This document shows, in pieces, positions 49,908-59,032 of a DNA stretch of 64,000 nucleotides. The translations under genes and the position numbers were made by a program. This DNA is from DUTS01 sp050951605. GTDB lineage: Bacteria; Bacillota; Peptococcia; DRI-13; DTU073. The stretch's first letter is position 1. Each line of letters opens with the position of its first letter. The stretch spans positions 186,001 through 250,000 of the forward strand of contig JBMNJJ010000002.1 in assembly GCA_050951605.1 (NCBI GenBank), written 5' to 3'. The notes beneath the pieces were generated by a model. That model searched no databases and was not told where the DNA came from. It was given only the letters and a program-made list of their open reading frames with translations.

Positions 49908-50998
49908 AGGCTTATTTATGTTTACAAGATGGGAAAGTTTTCATTGGAAAATCTATTGGTTTAGTCGGTGAAGCAGAGGGAGAAGTAGTTTATAATACCG
50001 GAATGACAGGATATCAGGAAATTATAACCGATCCGGCTTGTGCGGGACAGATTATTGTTTTTACGTATCCTTTAATTGGGAACTGTGGTGTAAACTTAGC
50101 CGATGCTGAATCATCATGGTCTAGGGCTAAGGGAGTTGTCCTTAAAGAATTATCTCATAACCCTAGTAATTATCGTGCGGAACAAAATTTGCATAAATAT
50201 TTAGTAAGCCAGGGCTTAGTCGGAATTAAGGATGTGGATACAAGAGATTTGACGAAACATTTGCGCCATTATGGCACGATGAGGGGTTTAATCAGTAGTG
50301 AAGAAAATCTTACGGAATTAGTGCAGAAGGCTAAACAATTGCCTGCAGTTACCAGTTCGGACTTGGTGCAAAGTGTGACTACTAAAGGGGTGTATACTTT
50401 CTCAGATGGACAATATCCGCTGGTGGTCGTAGATTTGGGTGTGAAAAAAAGTCTGCTTACTGCATTGAGAGCCAGAGATTGCCGCGTAATTTTAGTGGGA
50501 GCGGAAACAGGAGCAGAAGAAATATTAAGCTATAAGCCTTGGGGGGTAGTATTTTCTAACGGTCCCGGAGACCCGAATGATGTTGAGTATGTTTTACCGG
50601 TAATCAGAAAAATTTTGGCGACTCATATTCCTGTTCTGGGAATAGGCTTAGGTCATTTACTTTTGGGCAAGGCTTTAGGTGGAACTACGTATCAATTAAA
50701 ACACGGGCACCGAGGCAATTATCCGGTGAAAGAGTTAAGTACAGGTCGAGTTTATATGACTTCTCAAAATCATGGTTACGCTTTGCAGAATGAAAGTTTT
50801 CCTGTAGAGGAAGTAGAGCTTACTTTGCTTAATCTTCACGACCAAACAATAGAAGGATTACGACATAAACCAACAGGTTCTTTTTCTGTACAGTTTAATC
50901 CTGAAGGTTGTCCGGGCCCGCGGGAGGCGGAATGCTTTTTGACACAATTTATTAACATGGTCAAGGAAAAGGGGCAAAGGAGGGACCAAGATGCCTAA
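49904..50998 (+). CDS. carA: Carbamoyl-phosphate synthase small subunit CarA with destroyed glutaminase triad
   Basis: CarA normally feeds glutamine ammonia to CarB. The 364-residue protein has an intact N-terminal CPSase domain (VVYNTGMTGYQEIITDPACA) and a class I GATase fold (VVFSNGPGDPNDVEYV). But the nucleophile elbow, normally GICLGHQ, reads GIGLGHL: Gly248 (GGC, 50645-50647) replaces Cys and the following Gln is Leu. The second motif, normally QYHPEA, reads QFNPEG: Asn332 (AAT, 50897-50899) replaces His. Only Glu334 remains. Glutamine hydrolysis should be impossible, as in ammonia-using CPS I of urea-producing animals, where the Cys is also lost. TTG 49904 follows AAGGGGGA. The frame is otherwise intact. 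Confidence 0.93.
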   Translation: MKAYLCLQDGKVFIGKSIGLVGEAEGEVVYNTGMTGYQEIITDPACAGQIIVFTYPLIGNCGVNLADAESSWSRAKGVVLKELSHNPSNYRAEQNLHKYLVSQGLVGIKDVDTRDLTKHLRHYGTMRGLISSEENLTELVQKAKQLPAVTSSDLVQSVTTKGVYTFSDGQYPLVVVDLGVKKSLLTALRARDCRVILVGAETGAEEILSYKPWGVVFSNGPGDPNDVEYVLPVIRKILATHIPVLGIGLGHLLLGKALGGTTYQLKHGHRGNYPVKELSTGRVYMTSQNHGYALQNESFPVEEVELTLLNLHDQTIEGLRHKPTGSFSVQFNPEGCPGPREAECFLTQFINMVKEKGQRRDQDA

Positions 50999-53900
50999 AA
51001 TATCAGGATTAGAAAAAGTACTGGTGATCGGTTCAGGTCCAATTGTGATTGGGCAAGCGGCGGAGTTTGATTATGCAGGGACTCAGGCTTGTCAAGCTCT
51101 TAAAGAAGAAGGTGTAGAAGTAGTTTTAGTTAATTCAAATCCGGCCACAATTATGACAGATATGCAGATGGCTTCTCGGGTTTATTTAGAGCCTTTAATT
51201 CCTGAGGCAGTAGCCAAGATTATTAAAAAAGAAAAACCACAAGGTCTTTTGGCTACTTTAGGTGGTCAGGTGGGTCTTAATTTAGCGATGACTTTGGCCC
51301 ATGAAGGAGTGTTAGAGCGGGAAGGCGTAAAGCTTTTGGGGACATCTTTAGAAGCGATTGAAAAGGCAGAGGATCGTGAGATTTTCAAAGAGACGATGTA
51401 TAAAATAGGGGAGCCGGTACCGGAAAGTGCTATTGTTAGTAGTATTGAGGAAGCTTTGACCTTTGCCGAAAAAATAGGCTATCCGGTGATTGTACGACCA
51501 GGTTATACCTTAGGTGGTACAGGTGGTGGAGTGGCAAAAAACTTAACTGAACTGGAGGAAATTGCCGCTAAAGGTTTGAAATATAGTTTGAATAAGCAAT
51601 TATTAATAGAAAGAAGTGTCGCCGGTTGGAAAGAAATTGAGTTCGAGGTCATGCGTGATGCCCGCGATAATTGTATTACCATTTGTTCAATGGAAAATAT
51701 TGACCCGGTGGGGATTCATACAGGTGATAGTATTGTCGTTGCTCCTACACAAACCCTTTCTGATCGTGATTATCAGATGTTACGGAGTGGTGCTCTAAAA
51801 ATAATTCGTGCCTTAGGCATTGAAGGTGGTTGTAATATCCAATATGCTTTAGACTCTGAAAGCAGTCAATATTACGTGATTGAAGTTAATCCGCGGGTGA
51901 GCCGTTCTAGTGCATTGGCATCTAAAGCAACAGGTTATCCGATTGCTAAAGTTGCCGCGAAAATTGCTTTAGGGTATACGCTTGAGGAGATTCCTAATGG
52001 GGTAACAGGTACTACTTCGGCCTGTTTTGAGCCAACATTAGATTATGTTGTTGTTAAAGTGCCACGTTGGCCTTTTGATAAATTTGCTACTGCGAGGAGG
52101 ACTTTAGGTTCACAGATGAAGGCCACAGGTGAAGTGATGGCTTTGGGTAGAACTTTTCCGGCAGCCTTGTTGAAGGCCATTCATTCTTTAGAAATGAACT
52201 TTGTAAGCTTAATTGTGCCGGAGTTTGAAAAATTTAGTTTGTCGGAACTTTTACAGAAGTTACAGGCAGCGGATGACGAACGGATTTTTGCTGTAGCGGA
52301 ATCTATTCGGCGGGGTATTTCTATAGAACAAATTCACCAAGTGACAGGGATAGATTTATTCTTCCTTGATAGTATTGCCGGTATTGTGAATTTGGAGATG
52401 CGTTTGACCCAGAAAAAAGTATGGGAGAAAGAAGATTGGCTTTTAGCTAAAAAGAATGGTTTTAGTGACTTTGAGTTAGCTTATTTTAAAGGTGTTTCTG
52501 AGGAAGAGATACGTCAGGAGCGGAAAAGGTTAGAGGTGTTACCTTCTTATCGGATGGTGGATACTTGTGCTGGAGAATTTGAGGCAAATACTCCGTATTA
52601 TTATTCATGTTATGGAGAGAAAAACGAATTTTATCAATCGAAAAAACCGAGGGTGGTTGTTTTAGGCTCAGGTCCTATTCGTATTGGGCAGGGCATTGAA
52701 TTTGACTATTGTTCCGTACATTCTTCTTGGGCAATTAAGGAGAAGGAGCTCGAATCGATTGTCATTAACAATAATCCGGAAACGGTAAGTACAGATCCTG
52801 ATACTTCCAACCGTTTATATTTTGAACCGCTTACTTTAGAAAATGTTCTTGATGTAATTGAAGCGGAACAGCCCCTAGGGGTAGTGGTACAGTTTGGTGG
52901 TCAAACGGCGATTAATTTGGCTAAACCTTTAGCGGAGAGAGGAATTCCTATTTTGGGAACAACAGTGGAGGATATTGATCGTGCTGAAGACCGAGAAAAA
53001 TTTGATACTCTTTTAGAGGAAATAGGGGTGCTTAGGCCTCAGGGTAGTATGGCTCGCAGTCATCATGAAGCGAAAAGAATAGCGGAAACGCTTGGCTTTC
53101 CTGTTTTAGTAAGACCTTCTTATGTTTTAGGTGGCAGAGCGATGGAAATTGTTTATTCTGAAGAAGAACTAACTAATTATTTGGAGGAAGCGGTACGTGT
53201 TTCTCCGGAACATCCGGTATTAGTAGACCGTTATCTTATGGGGAAAGAAGTCGAGGTTGATGCGATTTGTGATGGGGAGAAAGTCCTGATTCCCGGAGTA
53301 ATGGAACATTTAGAAAGGGCAGGAGTACATTCAGGAGATAGTATTGCTATTTATCCGCCCCAGACCTTAGACCAAAAAATTGTTGCAACCTTAATTGATT
53401 ATACGGAAAGAATTGCTTTAAACTTGCAAGTGAAGGGCTTACTCAATATTCAATTTGTAGTGCAAGGTGAGAATGTTTATGTCTTAGAAGTTAATCCCAG
53501 GGCGAGCCGTACCGTACCTTTTTTGAGTAAAGTGACGGGAATTCCGATGGTGAAGTTGGCTACGCGGATTATGTTAGGTGAAACCTTAGAGCAACAGGGT
53601 TATGCAGGTGGTTGTTGGCCAGAAACAGGGCTAACTGCGATTAAAATGCCTGTTTTTTCGTTTAGTAAATTAATTAATGTGGAGCCTTCCTTAGGACCGG
53701 AGATGAAATCTACCGGTGAAGTGATGGGGCTAGCTGATGATTTTTCCATGGCTTTGTCTAAAGCATTCTTAGGTGGTGGGTATAAGATTCCCCGACAAGG
53801 AGAAATTTTGGCGACGATTGCCAATAAGGATAAAGAGGAAGCGTTACCTTTATTACGCTCTTTTTCCGAGTTAGGTTTTACGATTTGGGCTACCCCGGGA

Positions 53901-54191
53901 ACGGCAGCTTTTCTCCGGAAAAATGGAGTCCCTGTGCGTAAAGTAGCGAAATTAGAGGAAGGAACACCTCATGTGGTAGACTTAATTCGGAGTGGAAGCA
54001 TTAGTTTTGTGATTAATAGTTTGACTAAAGGCAAACAACCGATGCGCGATGGTTTTCAGATTCGTCGTGCGGCAGTAGAGTTTAATATTCCGTGTCTGAC
54101 TTCTTTAGACACGGCGGGTGGGCTATTAAGTGTAATTCGGATGTCACAGAAAAGAGAGCTGACGGTAAAAGCATTACAGGATTATTTATAA
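50991..54191 (+). CDS. carB: Carbamoyl-phosphate synthase large subunit
   Basis: CarB makes carbamoyl phosphate from bicarbonate, ammonia and two ATP. The 1066-residue protein has two ATP-grasp halves starting KVLVIGSGPIVIGQAAEFDY and VVVLGSGPIRIGQGIEFDYC. VIVRPGYTLGGTGGG and VLVRPSYVLGGRAM mark the active sites, and a C-terminal MGS-like allosteric domain lies at about 925-1066. All synthetase motifs look intact, so ammonia-dependent synthesis is possible. ATG 50991 overlaps carA by eight bases with AAAGGAGGG upstream. Confidence 0.96.
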   Translation: MPKISGLEKVLVIGSGPIVIGQAAEFDYAGTQACQALKEEGVEVVLVNSNPATIMTDMQMASRVYLEPLIPEAVAKIIKKEKPQGLLATLGGQVGLNLAMTLAHEGVLEREGVKLLGTSLEAIEKAEDREIFKETMYKIGEPVPESAIVSSIEEALTFAEKIGYPVIVRPGYTLGGTGGGVAKNLTELEEIAAKGLKYSLNKQLLIERSVAGWKEIEFEVMRDARDNCITICSMENIDPVGIHTGDSIVVAPTQTLSDRDYQMLRSGALKIIRALGIEGGCNIQYALDSESSQYYVIEVNPRVSRSSALASKATGYPIAKVAAKIALGYTLEEIPNGVTGTTSACFEPTLDYVVVKVPRWPFDKFATARRTLGSQMKATGEVMALGRTFPAALLKAIHSLEMNFVSLIVPEFEKFSLSELLQKLQAADDERIFAVAESIRRGISIEQIHQVTGIDLFFLDSIAGIVNLEMRLTQKKVWEKEDWLLAKKNGFSDFELAYFKGVSEEEIRQERKRLEVLPSYRMVDTCAGEFEANTPYYYSCYGEKNEFYQSKKPRVVVLGSGPIRIGQGIEFDYCSVHSSWAIKEKELESIVINNNPETVSTDPDTSNRLYFEPLTLENVLDVIEAEQPLGVVVQFGGQTAINLAKPLAERGIPILGTTVEDIDRAEDREKFDTLLEEIGVLRPQGSMARSHHEAKRIAETLGFPVLVRPSYVLGGRAMEIVYSEEELTNYLEEAVRVSPEHPVLVDRYLMGKEVEVDAICDGEKVLIPGVMEHLERAGVHSGDSIAIYPPQTLDQKIVATLIDYTERIALNLQVKGLLNIQFVVQGENVYVLEVNPRASRTVPFLSKVTGIPMVKLATRIMLGETLEQQGYAGGCWPETGLTAIKMPVFSFSKLINVEPSLGPEMKSTGEVMGLADDFSMALSKAFLGGGYKIPRQGEILATIANKDKEEALPLLRSFSELGFTIWATPGTAAFLRKNGVPVRKVAKLEEGTPHVVDLIRSGSISFVINSLTKGKQPMRDGFQIRRAAVEFNIPCLTSLDTAGGLLSVIRMSQKRELTVKALQDYL

Positions 54192-54212
54192 GTTGAGGGA
54201 GGTGTTAAAATC

Positions 54213-54998
54213 GTGAAGTATCATGTGCCGGATGCCCCTGTCTTAAGACAGGAGAGAATCGGACAAAATATTTACGCCCTTACTATTGATAGTCAGAAAA
54301 TTGCACGTGAGGCTCAGCCGGGGCAGTTTGTGCATTTGCGTTGTGGAAAGGGAGTCGATCCGCTTTTACGACGTCCTTTAAGTATCAATGATGTGCAGCG
54401 GGAAAAAGGTTATCTTACTTTCTGGTATCAAGTAGTAGGGAAGGGTACAAAGCTTTTAAGTCAGGTTCAAGCTGGTGAATGTCTTGATGTAATTGGCCCC
54501 TTAGGGCACGGTTTTCAAACGGATTTAAGCGGCAACAAGGTAGGATTGATTGGTGGAGGAATGGGGATTGCGCCATTAATTTTTTTAGGTCAGGAGTTAG
54601 CCGAAAGAAATAAGGTTCAAGGCTTTTGGGGTGGACGGAGTAAGGAATTGTTGCCACGGTTTTCCGCAAATAGAACTTTCCCTTATGAACTTATTACCGA
54701 GGATGGTAGTAGTGGTAAGCAAGGGTTGGTAACTGAGCTTTTGGCGGAGTATTTGTCCCGGGAACAGTTTGACTTTTTATTTGCTTGTGGGCCTCGTCCC
54801 ATGTTGGCAGAAGTGTCACGTCTAGCTCATCAGTGGGAAATTCCTTTACAGGTTTCTTTGGAGACGGTGATGGCCTGTGGTGTAGGGGCTTGTTTAGGGT
54901 GCACCTTTAAGGGTGCAGGAGCGGCTAAAGGGAAACAGTTCAAAGTTTGTCAAGACGGACCGGTTTTTTGGGCAGAGGAGGTGAGCTGGGATGAGTAA
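54213..54998 (+). CDS. pyrK: Dihydroorotate dehydrogenase B electron transfer subunit
   Basis: PyrK carries FAD and a [2Fe-2S] cluster and passes electrons from dihydroorotate via PyrD to NAD+. The 261-residue protein has the FAD motif LRRPLSINDV, the NAD-binding GLIGGGMGIAPLIFLGQEL, and the cluster cysteines in ACGVGACLGC with the fourth in KVCQDGPVF. GTG 54213 follows GAGGGAGGTG. It overlaps pyrD by eight bases, matching joint assembly of the PyrDK complex. Confidence 0.94.
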   Translation: MKYHVPDAPVLRQERIGQNIYALTIDSQKIAREAQPGQFVHLRCGKGVDPLLRRPLSINDVQREKGYLTFWYQVVGKGTKLLSQVQAGECLDVIGPLGHGFQTDLSGNKVGLIGGGMGIAPLIFLGQELAERNKVQGFWGGRSKELLPRFSANRTFPYELITEDGSSGKQGLVTELLAEYLSREQFDFLFACGPRPMLAEVSRLAHQWEIPLQVSLETVMACGVGACLGCTFKGAGAAKGKQFKVCQDGPVFWAEEVSWDE

Positions 54999-55908
54999 GG
55001 TTGACCTGTCGGTAGAAATTGCAGGAATTAAGATGAAAAATCCGGTAATGACAGCTTCGGGCACGTTCGGTTTTGGGGAAGCTTATACTGATTTTTTTTC
55101 TCCTGCCTGTTTAGGTGCCTTAGTTGTGACGTGTGTTACTTTAGAACCGAGAATGGGAAATCTCTCGCCTCGTTTGGTGGAGACTCCGGCGGGCCTACTT
55201 AATTCTATTGGTTTGGAAAACCCCGGAGCAGAAGCGGTTTTGGCGAAATTTTTACCGCCTTTAGTTCAGTATGACGTACCGATTATTGTTAATATAGCCG
55301 GGAATACCTTGGAGGAATATGGCGAGGTAGCGGCTAAACTTAGTACGAGTACTGTGGTGAAAGGTTTGGAAGTAAATATTTCTTGTCCAAATGTGCGTGA
55401 AGGGGGTCTGGCCTTTGGTAGTCAGCCGGAAATGGCAGCTCAAGTAATTAAGATGGTGAAAGAAAATACTGATTTACCAGTGATTGCTAAGCTTTCGCCT
55501 AATGTCACGGATGTTGGAGCCATAGCGGTGGCGGTAGAAGAGGCCGGGGCGGATGCTCTTTCGCTAATTAATACACTTTTGGGTATGAGCATTGATATAC
55601 ATAAAAAAAGACCTGTTTTAGCTAATGTAGTGGGGGGCTTGTCCGGACCGGCAATAAAACCAGTGGGTGTGCGAATGGTTTGGCAGGTGGCAGAACAGGT
55701 ACAGATTCCGATTATTGGTATGGGTGGGATTATGGATACTACTGATGCCTTGGAATATATGATGGCGGGAGCAACAGCCGTAGCTGTGGGTACGGGACAA
55801 TTCGTTAATCCACGTTGTTGTGTGGAGATTATTGCAGGCTTAGAAGAATTTTGTTGGGAGCAGGGTGTGGAAAGAATTACGGAATTGAAAGGAGTTGCTC
55901 AAGGATGA
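54991..55908 (+). CDS. pyrD: Dihydroorotate dehydrogenase B catalytic subunit
   Basis: PyrD, the class 1B FMN enzyme, oxidises dihydroorotate to orotate. The 305-residue protein shows KNPVMTASGTFGFG, the catalytic Cys in NISCPNVREGG, KLSPNVTDV, and the FMN phosphate motif GMGGIMDTTDALEYMMAGAT. It pairs with PyrK just upstream, so it uses NAD+ and not quinone or fumarate. GAGGTGAG precedes the ATG. Confidence 0.95.
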   Translation: MSKVDLSVEIAGIKMKNPVMTASGTFGFGEAYTDFFSPACLGALVVTCVTLEPRMGNLSPRLVETPAGLLNSIGLENPGAEAVLAKFLPPLVQYDVPIIVNIAGNTLEEYGEVAAKLSTSTVVKGLEVNISCPNVREGGLAFGSQPEMAAQVIKMVKENTDLPVIAKLSPNVTDVGAIAVAVEEAGADALSLINTLLGMSIDIHKKRPVLANVVGGLSGPAIKPVGVRMVWQVAEQVQIPIIGMGGIMDTTDALEYMMAGATAVAVGTGQFVNPRCCVEIIAGLEEFCWEQGVERITELKGVAQG

Positions 55909-56630
55909 CGTTAAATAGACCGGAGGAGCGATTAATTGTTGCTTTAGATTATCCTTGTTGGGCGGAAGCAGAAAAGTTGGTACAATTGTTACCTGAGGTA
56001 AAGTTTTTTAAAGTAGGTTTAGAATTATACTTGGCAAGCGGAGGACAGGCTGTAAGTAATTTAAAGAAATTGGGGAAAGAGGTTTTTCTTGATTTAAAGT
56101 TTCATGATATCCCGAATACAGTAGGGAGAGCGTGTCGGCAAGCAGTGGAACAAGGAGCGGCTATTTTCAATCTTCATGCTTCTGGAGGCAGGGAAATGAT
56201 GAGGCGGGGAGTTCAGACAGCGCGCGAGAGAGCGGAAGAATTGGGAATACCGGTGCCGCTCGTTATTGCCGTGACAGTTTTGACTAGTTTAGATGAACAA
56301 AGTTTACAGGAAATAGGTTTGGAGAATGTAGAGGAAACAGTACTTAATTTTGCGCGGTTAGCGGAGGGAGTAGGCATGGATGGAGTGGTAGCCTCCCCTA
56401 AGGAAGTTGCTTTAATTAGAAAGAATTGTGGTCCTGATTTTAAGATTATCTGTCCGGGGATCAGACCCAAATGGGCAGCAACTAATGACCAGAAAAGGAT
56501 TACGACACCGCGGGAGGCGATTAGTTTAGGAGCGGATTATCTCGTAGTAGGTCGCCCCATTACGGCGGCGGATGACCCTCGGCAAGCAGCTCTGCGGGTA
56601 ATGGAGGAAATAAAGGAGGCGTTACAATAA
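55905..56630 (+). CDS. pyrF: Orotidine 5'-phosphate decarboxylase
   Basis: PyrF decarboxylates OMP to UMP. The 241-residue protein has IVALDYPCWAEAEKLV, the catalytic Lys/Asp block FLDLKFHDIPNTV, and the phosphate site DYLVVGRPITAADDPRQAA. ATG 55905 overlaps the pyrD stop (ATGA) and has AAAGGAG upstream. The open frame reaching back to 55815 lies inside pyrD and was not used. Confidence 0.95.
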   Translation: MTLNRPEERLIVALDYPCWAEAEKLVQLLPEVKFFKVGLELYLASGGQAVSNLKKLGKEVFLDLKFHDIPNTVGRACRQAVEQGAAIFNLHASGGREMMRRGVQTARERAEELGIPVPLVIAVTVLTSLDEQSLQEIGLENVEETVLNFARLAEGVGMDGVVASPKEVALIRKNCGPDFKIICPGIRPKWAATNDQKRITTPREAISLGADYLVVGRPITAADDPRQAALRVMEEIKEALQ

Positions 56631-56632
56631 AA

Positions 56633-57220
56633 ATGAGTAGAGAAGAATTAATTAAAGAAGAAATACTAGCGCTTTTTACAAAGCATCAGGCTTTAAAAGA
56701 GGGGCATTTTCTTTTAACTTCAGGACGTCATAGTAATCGTTATCTTCAGTGTGCCCTTGTTTTACAGTATCCTTCTGTAGCGGAAAAGTTGTGTAGACAA
56801 TTAATTAAAAAAATAGATCTTCAGGGTATTGAGGTAGTTATTGGTCCGGCTATTGGAGGAATCACTCTGGCTTATGAAATAGCACGACAATTAGGAACAC
56901 CGGCTCTATTTACCGAGCGGGAAGACAAGGTCATGACCTTGCGGCGTGGTTTTAGTATCGAAAAAGGGGCGAAGGTTTTAGTCGTCGAGGATGTTATTAC
57001 TACCGGGGGCTCGGTGAAAGAAACGATTAAAGTAGTCGAAGAACAAGGCGGAGAAGTTGTGGGTGTTGCTTCTTTGGTGGATAGAAGTGGCGGAAAAGTG
57101 GATTTAGGTTATCCTCTTTACAGTTTACTTCCCATGGAAGTGCTTTCTTATCCGACAGGTGCCTGTCCTTTATGTCGGGAGAATCTTCCTTTAGTTAAAC
57201 CCGGTTCACGAAAAAGTTAA
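56633..57220 (+). CDS. pyrE: Orotate phosphoribosyltransferase
   Basis: PyrE makes OMP from orotate and PRPP. The 195-residue protein has HFLLTSGRHSNRYLQCALVL and the PRPP motif VLVVEDVITTGGSVKETI. A C-terminal CPLCRENLP Cys pair is seen in some clostridial PyrE proteins. AAAGGAGGCG lies upstream in the end of pyrF. It is the last gene of the operon. Confidence 0.95.
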   Translation: MSREELIKEEILALFTKHQALKEGHFLLTSGRHSNRYLQCALVLQYPSVAEKLCRQLIKKIDLQGIEVVIGPAIGGITLAYEIARQLGTPALFTEREDKVMTLRRGFSIEKGAKVLVVEDVITTGGSVKETIKVVEEQGGEVVGVASLVDRSGGKVDLGYPLYSLLPMEVLSYPTGACPLCRENLPLVKPGSRKS

Positions 57221-57229
57221 ACGGTACGG

Positions 57230-57254
57230 AAGGTGACAAAAGAAACGTCACCTT
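57230..57254 (+). terminator. Hairpin after the pyrimidine operon
   Basis: AAGGTGAC (57230-57237) pairs with GTCACCTT (57247-57254) around nine bases. No T-run follows, so termination here is uncertain. Confidence 0.45.
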
Positions 57255-57330
57255 ATTACCTAATGCATTTTTTTTCATAAACTGATATACTAACTATAAA
57301 ATCCTTTGACAAAGAGGTGTTAATATAGAG

Positions 57331-59013
57331 ATGAGTGAGATTAAACCAAAAAATTTTATTCAAAATATTATTGATGAGGACTTAGAACAAAATAAGGAAA
57401 TTAGACGTATTCATACAAGATTTCCTCCCGAGCCGAATGGCTATTTACATATTGGACATGCGAAATCGATTTGTCTTAATTTTGGTTTAGCAGCTGAGTA
57501 TGGAGGGCTTTGTAATTTACGCTATGATGATACCAATCCCAGTAAAGAAGAGCAGGAATATGTAGAATCGATCGAGGAAGATGTGAGATGGTTAGGTTTT
57601 GACTGGGAAGAGCGCAAGTTTTATGCCTCAGATTATTTTGAAAAGATGTATGAGTGTGCAGAAGAATTAATTAAGGCAGGCAAGGCTTATGTTTGTGATT
57701 TAAGTGCGGAAGAGATTAGAGCATATCGTGGTACTTTGACCGAGCCAGGGAAAGAAAGTCCTTATCGTCATCGTTCTGTAGAGGAAAATTTAGATTTGTT
57801 TAGAAGAATGAGAGCCGGGGAATTTCCCGACGGGTCGCGGACTTTGCGGGCAAAAATAGATATGTCTTCTCCTAACTTAAATATGCGGGATCCTGTTTTA
57901 TATAGGATTTTGCGAGCTACACATCATCGGACGGGGGATCAGTGGTGTATTTATCCCATGTATGATTATGCTCATCCTATTTCTGATGCTTTGGAAGGTA
58001 TTACACATTCGATTTGTACTTTAGAATTTGAAGACCATCGTCCTTTATATGAGTGGGTTGTTAACAATCTTGATTTAGGATGTAAGCCGAAGCAAATAGA
58101 GTTTGCTCGGTTAAATCTGACGAATATGGTGATGAGTAAACGTAAGCTGAGAGTATTAGTTGAGGAAGGGCATGTAGACGGTTGGGATGACCCTAGAATG
58201 CCTACCATATCGGGAATTAAAAGACGCGGTTATACGCCGGAGGCTATTCGTGATTTCTGTGAAAGAATTGGTGTGGCTAAAGCGAATAGTGTTGTCGATA
58301 TCTCGTTATTAGAGCATTGTATTAGGGAAGACTTAAATTCAAAGGCTACTCGGGTGATGACCGTTTTGCGTCCACTTAAAGTAATTATTGATAATTATCC
58401 TGAGGGTAAGGTAGAGGAATTGCCAGCGGAGAACAATCCTGGTGACCCTGAAATGGGTAGTCGGATGTTACCTTTTTCTCGCGAGCTGTATATTGAACGG
58501 GAAGATTTTATGGAGAATCCACCGAAAAAATTTTTCCGTTTAGCTCCTGGTCGGGAAGTACGGTTAAAACATGCATATATTATTAAGTGTGTAGATGTAG
58601 TTAAAGATGAAAAGACAGGGGAAATTATCGAGTTGCATTGTACTTATGACCCAGAAACTCGTAGCGGTATGGAGAAGAGTAATCGCAAAGTAAAAGGTAC
58701 TTTGCATTGGGTTTCGGCAGCACATGCTATTCCTGCTGAAGTGCGGCTTTATGATTATTTGTTTATTAATGCCGGAGAGGAAGAAGACGATGAAGAGACG
58801 GAAATGGTGTTAAACCCTAATTCTTTAGAACGATTAACTTCTTGCTTAGTGGAACCGGGATTACAGGAAGCAAAACTTGGGGAGAAGTTTCAGTTTTTGC
58901 GGCAAGGTTATTTTTGTGTAGACCGGGATTCTACAAAAGAAAAATTAGTTTTCAATCGGATTGTCTCTTTACGAGATACGTGGGCTAAAATGAAGAAGAG
59001 AAAACAAAAATAA
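57331..59013 (+). CDS. glnS: Glutaminyl-tRNA synthetase
   Basis: The 560-residue class I synthetase has RFPPEPNGYLHIGHAKSICL (HIGH type), DDTNPSKEEQEYVESIEEDV, VMSKRKL (KMSKS type), and DDPRMPTISGIKRRGYTPEA typical of GlnRS rather than GluRS. A full C-terminal two-barrel anticodon-binding domain is present and the length matches the E. coli enzyme. Most Firmicutes lack GlnRS and make Gln-tRNA with GatCAB, so this is a horizontally spread type known in some Clostridia. It has its own weak upstream region and stands alone. Confidence 0.95.
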   Translation: MSEIKPKNFIQNIIDEDLEQNKEIRRIHTRFPPEPNGYLHIGHAKSICLNFGLAAEYGGLCNLRYDDTNPSKEEQEYVESIEEDVRWLGFDWEERKFYASDYFEKMYECAEELIKAGKAYVCDLSAEEIRAYRGTLTEPGKESPYRHRSVEENLDLFRRMRAGEFPDGSRTLRAKIDMSSPNLNMRDPVLYRILRATHHRTGDQWCIYPMYDYAHPISDALEGITHSICTLEFEDHRPLYEWVVNNLDLGCKPKQIEFARLNLTNMVMSKRKLRVLVEEGHVDGWDDPRMPTISGIKRRGYTPEAIRDFCERIGVAKANSVVDISLLEHCIREDLNSKATRVMTVLRPLKVIIDNYPEGKVEELPAENNPGDPEMGSRMLPFSRELYIEREDFMENPPKKFFRLAPGREVRLKHAYIIKCVDVVKDEKTGEIIELHCTYDPETRSGMEKSNRKVKGTLHWVSAAHAIPAEVRLYDYLFINAGEEEDDEETEMVLNPNSLERLTSCLVEPGLQEAKLGEKFQFLRQGYFCVDRDSTKEKLVFNRIVSLRDTWAKMKKRKQK

Positions 59014-59032
59014 AGTATTTTTTACGTATAAT

